This document shows positions 18,392 through 27,689 of a stretch of DNA of 59,746 nt, one piece after another. The notes below the pieces were generated by a model. It was not told the DNA's origin. It ran no database searches and worked only from the letters and a program-made list of their open reading frames with translations. The position numbers and the translations under genes were made by a program. The stretch's first letter is position 1. Every line of letters starts with the position of its first letter. The DNA is from Caryophanales bacterium (GTDB taxonomy: Bacteria > Bacillota > Bacilli > Bacillales > Amphibacillaceae): contig JAPFDS010000073.1 in the NCBI GenBank assembly GCA_026168805.1, forward strand, positions 1 through 59,746, written 5' to 3'.

Positions 18392-20141
18392 AATGACTTT
18401 CATTGATTCGTAACTGCTCTGTCGCAAACTCTCGATACAACGCATGTGTTTCGAACAACGTTTCATGCGTTCCTTCTCCAGTAATTTCACCGTCATCCAT
18501 AAAAATAATTTTGTCCGCGTCGATAACCGTTGATAATCTGTGGGCAATGACAAAAGTCGTTCTCCCCTTCATTAAATTATCAAGCGCATGCTGCACAGCA
18601 ATTTCTGATTTCGAATCTAAGCTAGACGTCGCTTCATCCAACATCAATAATTTAGGATTCCGTAGTAAAGCACGAGCTATTCCAATTCGTTGGCGCTGTC
18701 CCCCGGATAATTTCACACCACGTTCCCCGACTTCTGTTTCTAGCTTATCAGGAAACTCATGAACAAATTCTGTTGCGTACGCCATTTCTAACGATTGCGC
18801 TATTTCTTCTTCCGATATTTCTCGATCCAGTCCATACGTAATGTTATCGCGAATTGTTCCTGCAATAAGTGGGCTTTCCTGAGAAACATACCCAATTTCA
18901 CTTCGCCAAGCATATAATGAAAAGTCATAAATACTGTCATCTCCGAGTAAGACATCCCCTTCATCCGGTAGATAAAAACGTTCGATGATCGAAAACAACG
19001 TCGTTTTCCCTCCTCCACTTGGTCCTACAATTGCGGTCACTTTTCCAGGATCCGCTTGGAAAGAAACATTTTTTAACACTGGGGTATCCGTTTCATATGC
19101 GAATGAAATGCGATCAAACCGAAGCGGTTGCTGCATATTTGCAATCCTTTCCCCGTCAAAAACAACTTCCTCCGGCTCATCCAACGTAGCGACAATCCGT
19201 TCAGTTGCTCCTTTAGCTTTTTGCAATTGGGTGAAGAAAATAGAAAAGCTCGCCATTGGAACGATAATTTGGAACAAATATAAAATAAACGCTACTAAAT
19301 CTCCGGCAGATAACGCTCCCGAAGCGACCCGCATGCCACCGTAACCAATAATAACAACGAGGAGCGACATCATTACGAGGGAGACGAGCGGGGAAATAAA
19401 TGCTTGCACTTTCCCTTCTCTTTTCCCGAAATCAAATAGCTTTTGAATGCCTTCTCCACCTGTAGCAACTTCTTTTTGTTCCGCATTTGACGCTTTTACC
19501 AATCTCACTTCAGACAACACTTGGCTAATATGCGCGGTAAAAGTAGCCGTTTCATCTTGGAGTCCTTTAGAAATTTTGTGCATTTGTCTTCCTAATGGAA
19601 ATAAAATCGCTAATGTCAAAGGTGCTGCAATGAGCATAATGAGCGTCATTTGCCAGTCAATAAACAGTAAAATCGTCACCGCACCAATCATCGAAATAAT
19701 TCCGGTAAAAAAACTCGTCAAATGATCCGTAATCAAATCTTTCACAATCGCCGTATCATTCGTCATCCGACTAATCATCTCACCAGAGCGGTTTGCATCA
19801 TAATACGGAATCGGTAGCGCTACAAATTTATTCCATAACCGCCCGCGCAGTTCGGCCACAACATGCTGGCCAACATAATTTAACAAATAAATCGACAACC
19901 CACTCGCTACCGCTTGTCCGACAAACGCGACGACTAAAATAATGACAACCTTCGGACTGAGTGAATCCAACGAAAAGTTATCGACTAAACTTTTCGTAAA
20001 CAATGGGATCATGAGCCCAACCGCTGTCGTGATCAGACTCGTAAATATCGCAAAAAACATCATCCAAAAAGATGGTTTCGTTTGTTTAATTAACGCAATA
20101 AAATCTTTCCACTTGATCTTCTTCTCAACTTCTTCCAACAC
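18390..20141 (-). CDS. BmrA-like multidrug ABC transporter (half-transporter)
   Basis: Homodimeric ABC exporter. Six TM helices in residues ~20-320, then an NBD with Walker A GPSGGGKTT, Q-loop YVSQESP, signature LSGGQRQRIGIARALLRNPKLLMLD covering Walker B, D-loop SSLDSKSE and H-switch IAHRLST. 583 aa, single polypeptide. The N-terminal region resembles BmrA (YvcC) of B. subtilis, a drug exporter, but substrate cannot be told from sequence. Start is GTG 20141 or TTG 20138, both after AAGGG. Confidence 0.93.
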   Translation of the reverse strand: MLEEVEKKIKWKDFIALIKQTKPSFWMMFFAIFTSLITTAVGLMIPLFTKSLVDNFSLDSLSPKVVIILVVAFVGQAVASGLSIYLLNYVGQHVVAELRGRLWNKFVALPIPYYDANRSGEMISRMTNDTAIVKDLITDHLTSFFTGIISMIGAVTILLFIDWQMTLIMLIAAPLTLAILFPLGRQMHKISKGLQDETATFTAHISQVLSEVRLVKASNAEQKEVATGGEGIQKLFDFGKREGKVQAFISPLVSLVMMSLLVVIIGYGGMRVASGALSAGDLVAFILYLFQIIVPMASFSIFFTQLQKAKGATERIVATLDEPEEVVFDGERIANMQQPLRFDRISFAYETDTPVLKNVSFQADPGKVTAIVGPSGGGKTTLFSIIERFYLPDEGDVLLGDDSIYDFSLYAWRSEIGYVSQESPLIAGTIRDNITYGLDREISEEEIAQSLEMAYATEFVHEFPDKLETEVGERGVKLSGGQRQRIGIARALLRNPKLLMLDEATSSLDSKSEIAVQHALDNLMKGRTTFVIAHRLSTVIDADKIIFMDDGEITGEGTHETLFETHALYREFATEQLRINESH

Positions 20142-20313
20142 AATCCCTTCTTTCTACATGGATATAATACCACGTACCAATAAACGGGACGAGCATTTAC
20201 TACGAAGAAAAAACATCCAGAGATGAATTTTTCATGTTAATATAGTTGTACGAAAAGATGGTTTGCTTATGTCATCAAACGGACCAGATTACTGAAGAAG
20301 AAGGAGAAATATT

Positions 20314-20898
20314 ATGGAGATAACACCAGTCGAACTAATAGGAGAAAGAGTAGAGTTACGTCCTATGGATGTTTATCATATACAGGAATTATTTGTAGCG
20401 GGAAACAATCCAGATATATGGTCATATATGCCATTAAACGTTCAATCGATTGAAGATATGAGGCATCTTGTGAATGAAGCACTTCAAGCAAAGGAGGAAG
20501 GAACCGAACTTCCATTTGTTATATTCGATAAGGATTCAGGAAAAATTGTGGGAAGCACTCGTTTTCTAAATATATCCATACCAAACTCAAACCTGGAAAT
20601 TGGTTGGACATGGTTGTCTCCAACAGTTTGGCGAACTAGAATAAATACAGAATGTAAGTATCTTCTTTTGAAACACTGCTTTGAGACCCTTGGGACAATT
20701 CGTGTTCAGCTAAAAACAGATAGTCGAAATGTGAGGTCTCAGAAAGCTATTGAAAGAATGGGTGCGGTAAAAGAAGGAGTGCTTCGAAATCATGTAGTTA
20801 TGCCTGACGGTTATTTAAGAAATTCCGTGTATTATAGTGTAATCAACCAAGAATGGCCACTAGTAAAAGACAAATTGGAGAATATGTTACGATCATAG
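20314..20898 (+). CDS. GNAT-family N-acetyltransferase (RimJ/RimL-like)
   Basis: Acetyl-CoA dependent acetyltransferase of the RimJ/L type. ERVELRPM at the start, GSTRFLNIS beta-strand, an aromatic-rich IGWTWLSPTVW segment, and TDSRNVRSQKAIERMGAVKEG, the C-terminal half of the acetyl-CoA fold. The usual Q/RxxGxG/A pyrophosphate loop is replaced by RINTECKYLLL. 194 aa. RBS AAGAAGGAG before the ATG. Monocistronic with its own terminator. Substrate unknown. Confidence 0.88.
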   Translation: MEITPVELIGERVELRPMDVYHIQELFVAGNNPDIWSYMPLNVQSIEDMRHLVNEALQAKEEGTELPFVIFDKDSGKIVGSTRFLNISIPNSNLEIGWTWLSPTVWRTRINTECKYLLLKHCFETLGTIRVQLKTDSRNVRSQKAIERMGAVKEGVLRNHVVMPDGYLRNSVYYSVINQEWPLVKDKLENMLRS

Positions 20899-20989
20899 CG
20901 AATGATTGTAATAGGTATGAGTGAACTATAAGGAAATTATTCAAGAGTAGGGCACGATTGTTATAGATGTATAGAAAATTATAACATTA

Positions 20990-21017
20990 AAAAGCACAGA
21001 ATGATCTGTGCTTTTTT
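20990..21017 (+). terminator. Terminator after the acetyltransferase gene
   Basis: AAAAGCACAGA pairs with TCTGTGCTTTT, followed by a T run. Confidence 0.88.
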
Positions 21018-21100
21018 CTTATTCATTATACTGTCAAATTGCTATTGAAATATCTGTTATAAGGTGAGTTATTTCTACTGGGATGAATGCTTTTGATGGA

Positions 21101-21895
21101 TCACACGTTCACAATGAAACTATCGAATCCATACGACTCGAGTGTCGACACCCGCTTCTTAGCGTTGGCAAGCTCTTGAAAAGAACCAGTCACAACACGA
21201 TAATACGTTTTTCCTCTTGATGTATGTGGATCGATAAAGGCTTCCATATCTTTTTTAGCAAGCAACCGCACCAGCTCTTTCGCATACGTATAATTTTCAA
21301 ATGAACCCGTCACAACTCGGTACATGACTTGACTTACGATTCCTTGTTTCTTTGGTAATCGTAAAACATTCGCTATTCCTACCGCATGTCCTTTAGCGAT
21401 TTTGTTTAAAAAAGCTGCTGACTTTAATAAAACCGCGTCTTCCTTTCGATCAATAAATCCATTTTCGGTTAATACAGCTGGCATCTGAGAAGCTCTCACC
21501 ATATGAAAATTTTGTTCTTTCATTCCTCGATTCACAAAACCAGTTTCCTCGAGAATCGCTTCATGTAAAACCTTCTGTATCTCGCGAGTTTTTTCCTTTC
21601 CTTTAAAGGCTCCATTATACATATAAGATTCAAAGCCTCTACCACCGCCCGCATTCACATGGATAGAAACGAGCACATCCGCTCCCCACGCATTCGCTGC
21701 ATTTGTTCTTTCCTTTAGAGTGACAGAACGATCTTTCGTCCGAGACACCTTCACATCCACACCCGAAAACATCTTGTCTAAATAGTTCTTCGTCTGTCGT
21801 GCGATGGCGAGCGTAATATCTTTTTCCTTTAAATCATGCCCCGAAGCACCTGGATCATTTCCTCCATGTCCTGCATCAATAAACACTTTTTTCAT
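21101..21895 (-). CDS. N-acetylmuramoyl-L-alanine amidase, CwlC type
   Basis: Cleaves the amide link between MurNAc and the stem peptide. Amidase_3 domain (residues 1-178): zinc ligands in FIDAGHGGNDPGASG (His), the Glu of KEKDITLAIA, His in VSIHVNAGG, and catalytic Glu in AVLTENGFID. Two SPOR-type repeats follow (~187-222 and ~225-264), each with YRVVTGSF. No signal peptide, as in CwlC of B. subtilis, which is made in the mother cell and acts at lysis. RBS AGGGGGC 7 nt before ATG. Confidence 0.93.
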   Translation of the reverse strand: MKKVFIDAGHGGNDPGASGHDLKEKDITLAIARQTKNYLDKMFSGVDVKVSRTKDRSVTLKERTNAANAWGADVLVSIHVNAGGGRGFESYMYNGAFKGKEKTREIQKVLHEAILEETGFVNRGMKEQNFHMVRASQMPAVLTENGFIDRKEDAVLLKSAAFLNKIAKGHAVGIANVLRLPKKQGIVSQVMYRVVTGSFENYTYAKELVRLLAKKDMEAFIDPHTSRGKTYYRVVTGSFQELANAKKRVSTLESYGFDSFIVNV

Positions 21896-21963
21896 ATATA
21901 AGCCCCCTATTTTGATGGTTACTTATATAATCGAATAAAAGGGTTATTTAGGGGCATAAAACT

Positions 21964-22509
21964 TTACTTCTTTTCGCATGCTTCAGTTTTTTCTTCTACA
22001 TATTCCTCATACGTGAGTACTTCAATTACATTCGACCAATGAAGCGCAGTTCCAACAAAATCACGAATATCGAGACCAGGCATTTCATATGTTTCAGCGG
22101 TATTCACTGTTCCAGTAGCATCTTCAATGAGCGTTACTTTGTAGCCCCGATCAAATGCAGCAATCGCAGTAAACAAACAACAAAACTCGGTATTAAACCC
22201 AACGATATACACATGCTCTATGGATTGTTCATATAAAACGTCTGAAAGCCTCGTCTGATAAAAAGAACTAGGCGTCTGTTTCTCGATCACCGTATCCGCA
22301 TGTTTACGTACTGAAGAATGTATTTCAGATCCTCTACCATTTTTATACAGCGGACTTTCTTCCGCATCATCCACATGACGCACGAAAATAACTGGTTTAT
22401 GTTTTCGTTCGAAATCCTCAATGATTTGATTGATATACGCTAGCTCCTGCGAAAAGTCGCCAAATTCCACAATTCCATTTTGTACATCAATAACGAGAAG
22501 CCCTTCCAT
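21964..22509 (-). CDS. Isochorismatase-family cysteine hydrolase
   Basis: Alpha/beta cysteine hydrolase of the isochorismatase superfamily. Catalytic Asp in LLVIDVQNG, and nucleophile Cys in the segment IVGFNTEFCCLFTA with the usual aromatic/hydrophobic context; the middle catalytic Lys is not obvious, since that segment reads VEKQTPSSFYQT, where the Lys may serve. 181 aa from ATG 22509, preceded by AAGGTGAG. Close relatives include nicotinamidase- and N-carbamoylsarcosine amidase-like enzymes; substrate not assigned. Confidence 0.88.
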   Translation of the reverse strand: MEGLLVIDVQNGIVEFGDFSQELAYINQIIEDFERKHKPVIFVRHVDDAEESPLYKNGRGSEIHSSVRKHADTVIEKQTPSSFYQTRLSDVLYEQSIEHVYIVGFNTEFCCLFTAIAAFDRGYKVTLIEDATGTVNTAETYEMPGLDIRDFVGTALHWSNVIEVLTYEEYVEEKTEACEKK

Positions 22510-22782
22510 CACGCTCACCTTCCTTAAAAGGATTTTATTATAGATAGAATAACAGAAGGGACTGGACAATAAAAGAATGCATAATTAATTCTCGTACTAT
22601 AGTCCACCTAATTGTTTGATTTACTCCATACATTCCTATACAAACAACTTAATTGACACGTGTTTATATTTTAGCTTATACTGTGTAGCACTGTGCAATT
22701 TTTTACACAATTAGCACATATATTTATTAAGCCTTTACTTTGTTTCTAAACAAAGATTGGCAGAAGGGTGTTTTGTAGTTTT

Positions 22783-23952
22783 ATGAAGCGAATGTTAAAA
22801 CCTACCATTATTTCTATCGCTATGGCGACTGTAATGGCGGGAGCAGCAATCTCTCCTGCACTAGGATTAATCGCGGAAAACTTCTCGGATTCAAATCCTA
22901 CGCTGATTAAATTAGTCCTAACCGCTCCATCATTAATTATTATCCCTTTTTCGTTTATATCAAGTTATTTAACGAAAAAAATATCGAAACGGTCCATCGT
23001 GTTAATCGGGGTAACCATTTATGTTATTACCGGTGTTGGTGCCCAGTTTACCAATACGATTGAAATGCTACTCGCATTCAGATTTGCTCTTGGAGCAGGT
23101 GTTGGACTTGTAATGCCACTATCATTCACATTGATTAGTGACTATTTCTCAGGAAAAGAACAAACACAAATGATGGGATACAATACAGCATTCAGTAACT
23201 TCGGCGGAATTGTTACGATGCTACTTGCTGGATATCTAGCTACGTTTAATTGGAGAGTACCATTTAACGTATACTGGATTGGTGTCATTATCTTTATACT
23301 CGTGTTCTTCTTTTTACCAAAAGACAAACCACAAGAAGCTCCAGAGGGGGTTGGAAAATCCAAAATCCCAATGTCTATTTTCGGTTTAGCGCTTGGTGCT
23401 TGTGGGGTTATGCTTGTATACTATGCAATTGCGACAAACATGGCAATTTACCTTGAGGAAAGCAACCTAGGTGGATCAGAAATCGCTGGTATTGTTATTG
23501 CATTCTCTACCGTTGGTGGAATGATTACGAGTATCATTTTAGTTCGTTTAGAAATGCTATTGAAACAATATATCATTCCTGTAGCTATACTTGTTATGGG
23601 TCTTGCATTTGGAATCTTAACATTCACTCATTCGATTCCAATTGTACTCTTAGGTGTTAGCTTAGTAGGATTTGGTCAGGGAATTGTTTTCCCACTTGTG
23701 AACGTAAAAGCACTTAGCCAAGTCGATCCATACCATTCAGATAAAGTCATTGCCGTAGTGTCAAGTTCCATTTACATCGGACAATTTTTATCACCAATTG
23801 TTCTTGACGGAATTGGTAGGATTGCCGGAAATCCGGAAATCCGCTTCCAATATGGTGTGATAGCGGTCGGAATGGTGATCGCATTTGCGATTATGTTCGC
23901 AATTAAACTAATGAAACCGAAAGAAAAAATGAAAAGAGTGCATGTTGACTAA
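22783..23952 (+). CDS. MFS transporter
   Basis: Twelve-helix major facilitator (about 389 aa). First helix has AGAAISPALGLIAENFSD; the inter-helix 2/3 loop shows YLTKKISKRS; helix 4 FRFALGAGVGLVMPLSF; and NVKALSQVDPYHSDKV before helix 11. Drug/H+ antiporter-like pattern (YceL/Bcr neighbourhood of the family), substrate unknown. ATG 22783 is taken as start; GTG 22768 overlaps the only nearby purine-rich RBS. Ended by a hairpin terminator. Confidence 0.87.
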   Translation: MKRMLKPTIISIAMATVMAGAAISPALGLIAENFSDSNPTLIKLVLTAPSLIIIPFSFISSYLTKKISKRSIVLIGVTIYVITGVGAQFTNTIEMLLAFRFALGAGVGLVMPLSFTLISDYFSGKEQTQMMGYNTAFSNFGGIVTMLLAGYLATFNWRVPFNVYWIGVIIFILVFFFLPKDKPQEAPEGVGKSKIPMSIFGLALGACGVMLVYYAIATNMAIYLEESNLGGSEIAGIVIAFSTVGGMITSIILVRLEMLLKQYIIPVAILVMGLAFGILTFTHSIPIVLLGVSLVGFGQGIVFPLVNVKALSQVDPYHSDKVIAVVSSSIYIGQFLSPIVLDGIGRIAGNPEIRFQYGVIAVGMVIAFAIMFAIKLMKPKEKMKRVHVD

Positions 23953-23989
23953 ATTGAAAAATGCTCATTGAATATAAATGATTGTATAT

Positions 23990-24043
23990 GAAACACCTCT
24001 TGTCTCAACTAAAATAAACCTTTAGTGAAGCAAGAGGTGTTTC
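23990..24043. terminator. Hairpin terminator after the MFS gene
   Basis: GAAACACCTCTTG pairs with CAAGAGGTGTTTC across a 28-nt loop, then T-rich sequence. Confidence 0.75.
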
Positions 24044-24159
24044 TTATGCTTTCTAATATGGAAATCCTACATTCGCTCTTGTAATATCAAATAATCCTTT
24101 ATAGTAGCTATAAATAACCGATATATTATAGTAGGAAGTATTTTAAGGAGTGCATTGGA

Positions 24160-26664
24160 ATGAAAACAAAATTGAAGGATGAACAACTCATCCAATTACA
24201 AAATATATCTGAAACGTTAATAGAAGCAACAGAACATTTTATAAGTAATATAAAGGAGAGACAATTTGGGCAAAGCATTCACATTTTTAGCTCGATTGTA
24301 GAAGGATATGAAGCAATTAACCAAACGCTTCGCTTGTATACGACTGACACCGATGACTCAAAAGTTATTCTCAATAAAATTGAGCCTAATTTAGTTCTAA
24401 TTGCCAAGGAACTTGAAGAAAAGAACTTAATGAAAGTTGCTGAGATTGTTCAGTTTTCCTTAACGCCTAATTTAAGAAAGTTAAATAAATCGTTTTTAAA
24501 AGGGTCACATAATCGCACAATTACAATAGGTGTTTTCCATGACAAAGTGAACCCGAAAGAGATTTATCCTACAGAACGAATAAATGCCCTTATTAAAGAA
24601 AGTGAAGCACAACACGTTCATTTAATCTTTTTCTCTTCAGAAGACGTGGAATTTGAAACGAAAAAAATTCATGCTACTGTTTTTAAAAATAGTGAATGGA
24701 CAAAACAAACTGTCGATTTCCCTAATGTGATTGATAACATTGGATTTGCCTCTAAACATCAACAATCCATTACGGAAAGAAAATTGAGAAGGCTCATTCC
24801 CTTTACTAGCTTCGGAGTAGGAAATAAATTATTTCTGCCTAAAATGATGGTCAAACATAGAAATTTCGCTCAATTACTTGTCCCCTTTAAGATGATTACC
24901 GATGAGCAAATCGTATATGATTACATTGAAAAACAGGACATTGCTGTTGTCAAACCCATATTAGGAGCACGTGGTGAACGAATTTACTTTGTTCAGAAAA
25001 AAGGAAATCGCTTTACTGTTTCTGATCATAGACATGAAAGAATATACAACAAGGAAAATTTTCAGGAATGGATTCAAAATACTCTTCTTCATAAAAAGGT
25101 TAACTATATGATTCAACAATATATTGATTGTCATACAATTGATAAGGAGCCTTATGATATCCGTGCGCACGTACAAAAGGATTCTAAAGGAACGTGGCAA
25201 ATTACAAAAATATATCCTCGCATAGGTAGTAAGGAAAGTATTTTGAGTAACATCAGTCGAGGAGGACGGACAGAAGATTTACTTCCCTTTTTAACGACCC
25301 AGTTTGGAAAACAAACTGGAGAGCAGTACAACAAAGAACTAACAGACTTGTCATTAGATCTAACAAAATACCTCGACCGTATACATAATTTTTCTTTACA
25401 CGAGCTTGGGCTTGATTTGGCTATTGATCACACTGGTCGATTTTGGTTACACGAAGTGAATAACGGACCTCAATCGACATATCATGAAGAAGAGCGAGCA
25501 ATCCATGCAATTGGTTATGCCAAATATATTGCTGAAAAGGGTATTGTAAAACAAAATCAATTTCAACTTAGTGAAAATCAATTTGTCGCTAAAACGAGTA
25601 AACTTCCTATTGAAAAACTGGACAACCGCCATCGAGTAGGTATGTTAAAAGCAACAAATGATGACGATAAGTTAGCAACCGCTTGTGCATACGTAGCACA
25701 CTACGAAAATGTACAATTCTATACATTTTCACCTCAGGATATTGACTATAACGAAATGTTACTACGAGGGGAATTCTATGAAAATGGAAAGTGGATCTCA
25801 AAAATTGTCGAATATCCGGATGTAATTTATGACCGACTTCGTTTAAAAGGTATTCGGGGATATAACGATGTGTATGAAGAACTTGAAGGAATACCATTTA
25901 CCAATGAATTTCATGGAAACTCAATGAGTAAACTAGAAGTCTATGATCAACTCTCTTCAACTAGTACATTTGATGATATTATCATCCCTTATCAGAGGGT
26001 TCACAAAGTAAGAGACATATTTCAGTACATAGACGAATATGAAGCTGTAATTATTAAACCTGAAGTTGGCTCTTTTGCAAGGGGAGTTCATTATATTTCT
26101 AAACGAGAAAAAAATAATTACTTTGTTACTGAAAGTGATACAGAAAAAGAGTATAACGAGATTTCTCTTAGAAAGTATTTGAACGAATTGATAAGTAAGG
26201 GAACATTTATAGTTCAGAAATATATACATACAAGAACTATTGATGGTAGTCCTTTTGATATTCGCGTTCATATGTTTAAAAACCGGAATGATGAGTGGGA
26301 CTTTGCATCTATTTATCCTAGGATTGGTGTTAGATACGCTACTATATCCACTACTATAACTGGTGGTTATATCGGTAATCTACTTGGTTTCCTTGATAGA
26401 AATTTCCCGAAGGTCAATACCGAACAATTAAAACAACTAATTAAATCTAAATCTATTGTTGTTGCAGACTGTTTTGCATCATTTAATACCGGGAACTTTA
26501 ATGAAATCGCACTTGATATAGCGTTAGACATAGATGCTAGACCTTATTTAATAGAAGTTAATGTAAATAAACCGGGAATTGTTAATTATGAATTTGATGT
26601 TGCAAAGCTTGCGATACCAAATGCAATCTATATTGCAGAACAAAATAAAGAGATGAACGATTGA
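24160..26664 (+). CDS. Tandem YheC/YheD-type ATP-grasp protein with N-terminal helical domain
   Basis: 834 aa with three parts. Residues 1-115 are helical (LIQLQNISETLIEATEHF). Residues ~120-460 and ~495-830 are two copies of the YheC/D fold, each opening with (I/V)GxL/F...(K/H) and FxSxxDxxF-like segments, then an ATP-grasp core: IAVVKPILGARGERIYFV, YDIRAHVQKD, LDLAIDHTGRFWLHEVN in copy 1 and AVIIKPEVGSFARGVHYI, FDIRVHMFKN, LDIALDIDARPYLIEVN in copy 2. In Bacillus, single-domain relatives are linked to spore coat/cortex. ATP-grasp chemistry implies carboxylate-amine ligation; substrate unknown. RBS TAAGGAG before ATG. Confidence 0.88.
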   Translation: MKTKLKDEQLIQLQNISETLIEATEHFISNIKERQFGQSIHIFSSIVEGYEAINQTLRLYTTDTDDSKVILNKIEPNLVLIAKELEEKNLMKVAEIVQFSLTPNLRKLNKSFLKGSHNRTITIGVFHDKVNPKEIYPTERINALIKESEAQHVHLIFFSSEDVEFETKKIHATVFKNSEWTKQTVDFPNVIDNIGFASKHQQSITERKLRRLIPFTSFGVGNKLFLPKMMVKHRNFAQLLVPFKMITDEQIVYDYIEKQDIAVVKPILGARGERIYFVQKKGNRFTVSDHRHERIYNKENFQEWIQNTLLHKKVNYMIQQYIDCHTIDKEPYDIRAHVQKDSKGTWQITKIYPRIGSKESILSNISRGGRTEDLLPFLTTQFGKQTGEQYNKELTDLSLDLTKYLDRIHNFSLHELGLDLAIDHTGRFWLHEVNNGPQSTYHEEERAIHAIGYAKYIAEKGIVKQNQFQLSENQFVAKTSKLPIEKLDNRHRVGMLKATNDDDKLATACAYVAHYENVQFYTFSPQDIDYNEMLLRGEFYENGKWISKIVEYPDVIYDRLRLKGIRGYNDVYEELEGIPFTNEFHGNSMSKLEVYDQLSSTSTFDDIIIPYQRVHKVRDIFQYIDEYEAVIIKPEVGSFARGVHYISKREKNNYFVTESDTEKEYNEISLRKYLNELISKGTFIVQKYIHTRTIDGSPFDIRVHMFKNRNDEWDFASIYPRIGVRYATISTTITGGYIGNLLGFLDRNFPKVNTEQLKQLIKSKSIVVADCFASFNTGNFNEIALDIALDIDARPYLIEVNVNKPGIVNYEFDVAKLAIPNAIYIAEQNKEMND

Positions 26665-26687
26665 TTCGCCTTAACGGGTAAAGAGTA

Positions 26688-26738
26688 TAAAACATCTTTA
26701 GTCTTGGCAAACATGGCCGAAACTAAAGATGTTTTAAC
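26688..26738. terminator. Bidirectional terminator between the ATP-grasp gene and the Rpn cluster
   Basis: AAAACATCTTTAGT pairs with ACTAAAGATGTTTT; T-rich on both sides, serving two convergent transcripts. Confidence 0.85.
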
Positions 26739-26747
26739 TTTTTCCTT

Positions 26748-27017
26748 TCATTCCGATGATTCAACCAACTGTCTCTTCAATTGTTCCACTTCATCTGCAT
26801 TCAACATTGTAGTCTCTATGATAACATCTATATCCAATCCCTTTTTTAACATGTTGAGTGCTATTTTATTTTGCGTTTCTTCTCGACCTAATTCTTTTCC
26901 TATTTTCTTTCCTATTTCCTTTCCTATCTCTTTCCCTTTTTCCTTCCCAATTTCCTCATAAGAAATTGGAATCTCCAATATTTCATCTGCATTATTTAAC
27001 CGCTTTGCCTGTTTCAT
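26748..27017 (-). CDS. Stand-alone Rpn C-terminal domain protein, copy 1 (possible RpnS-like antitoxin)
   Basis: 89-residue protein matching the C-terminus of the full-length nuclease encoded at 27456-28391: MKQAKRLNNADEILEIPIS, six GKE-type tetrapeptides (IGKE-KGKE-IGKE-IGKK-IGKE-LGRE), then EETQNKIALNMLKKGLDIDV and a variable tail. ATG 27017 is preceded by AGGAGGCG at the same spacing as the internal GTG of the full-length gene, so the RBS was duplicated with the domain. In E. coli a small intragenic RpnS from the same region inhibits the nuclease; the same role here is inference. Could also be a decayed duplicate. Confidence 0.75.
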   Translation of the reverse strand: MKQAKRLNNADEILEIPISYEEIGKEKGKEIGKEIGKKIGKELGREETQNKIALNMLKKGLDIDVIIETTMLNADEVEQLKRQLVESSE

Positions 27018-27114
27018 GAAACTCGCCTCCTGATCTAAAAACACCGATGAATGTTAGAACAATTCCTTAATTCACATGAACCTGGCGACATAAACGTGAT
27101 TCATAGATTGCTTT

Positions 27115-27360
27115 TTAATCCAACTGTTTCTTCAAAATCTCAATTTCAGCGGTACTTAGCATCGTCGTTTCAGTAATAACTTCAATGTTCAATCCTTTCT
27201 TTAACATGTTGAGAGCGATTTTATTTTTCGTTTCTTCTCGACCTAATTCTTTTCCTACTTCCTTTCCTATCTCTTTCTCTTTTTCCTTCCCAATTTCCTC
27301 ATATGAAATTGGAATCTCCAATATTTCATCCGCATTATCTAACCGCTTTGCTTGTTTCAC
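27115..27360 (-). CDS. Stand-alone Rpn C-terminal domain protein, copy 2 (possible RpnS-like antitoxin)
   Basis: 81 residues, GTG start at 27360 with AGGAGGCGG 8 nt upstream, identical in layout to the internal start of the full-length gene. Sequence begins MKQAKRLDNADEILEIPIS and carries five tetrapeptides (IGKE-KEKE-IGKE-VGKE-LGRE), then EETKNKIALNMLKKGLNIEV. The intact frame and RBS argue against simple decay. Sits between copy 1 and the nuclease gene, all read leftward. Confidence 0.75.
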   Translation of the reverse strand: MKQAKRLDNADEILEIPISYEEIGKEKEKEIGKEVGKELGREETKNKIALNMLKKGLNIEVITETTMLSTAEIEILKKQLD

Positions 27361-27455
27361 AAAATCCGCCTCCTCTTCTAAAAAACATATGATTTTTAGA
27401 ACAAGCGTATAAACTACATGAAAAGCTCAACGTAAACATAATGCTCTTACTTTTT

Positions 27456-27689
27456 TTAATCCAACTGCTTCTTCAGAACCTCAACTTCTTCGGGACTTAG
27501 CATCGTCGTTTCAGTAATAACTTCAATATCCAATCCCCTCTTTAGCATGTTGAGTGCTATTTTATTTTGTGTTTCTTCTCGACCTAATTCTTTTCCTATT
27601 TCTTTCCCTTTTTCCTTCCCAATTTCCTCATATGAAATCGGAATCTCCAATATTTCATCCGCATTATCTAACCGTTTTGCCTGTTTCAC
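27456..27689 (-). CDS. Intragenic Rpn C-terminal small protein (RpnS-like), internal start
   Basis: In-frame GTG at 27689 (residue 235 of the nuclease) is preceded, 8 nt upstream, by a perfect AGGAGG at 27698-27703. Translation from here would give a 77-residue protein starting MKQAKRLDNADEILEIPIS, the same start point as both stand-alone copies. An intragenic small protein made this way is known for E. coli rpn genes, where it inhibits the full-length nuclease. Expression here is predicted, not shown. Confidence 0.65.
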   Translation of the reverse strand: MKQAKRLDNADEILEIPISYEEIGKEKGKEIGKELGREETQNKIALNMLKRGLDIEVITETTMLSPEEVEVLKKQLD

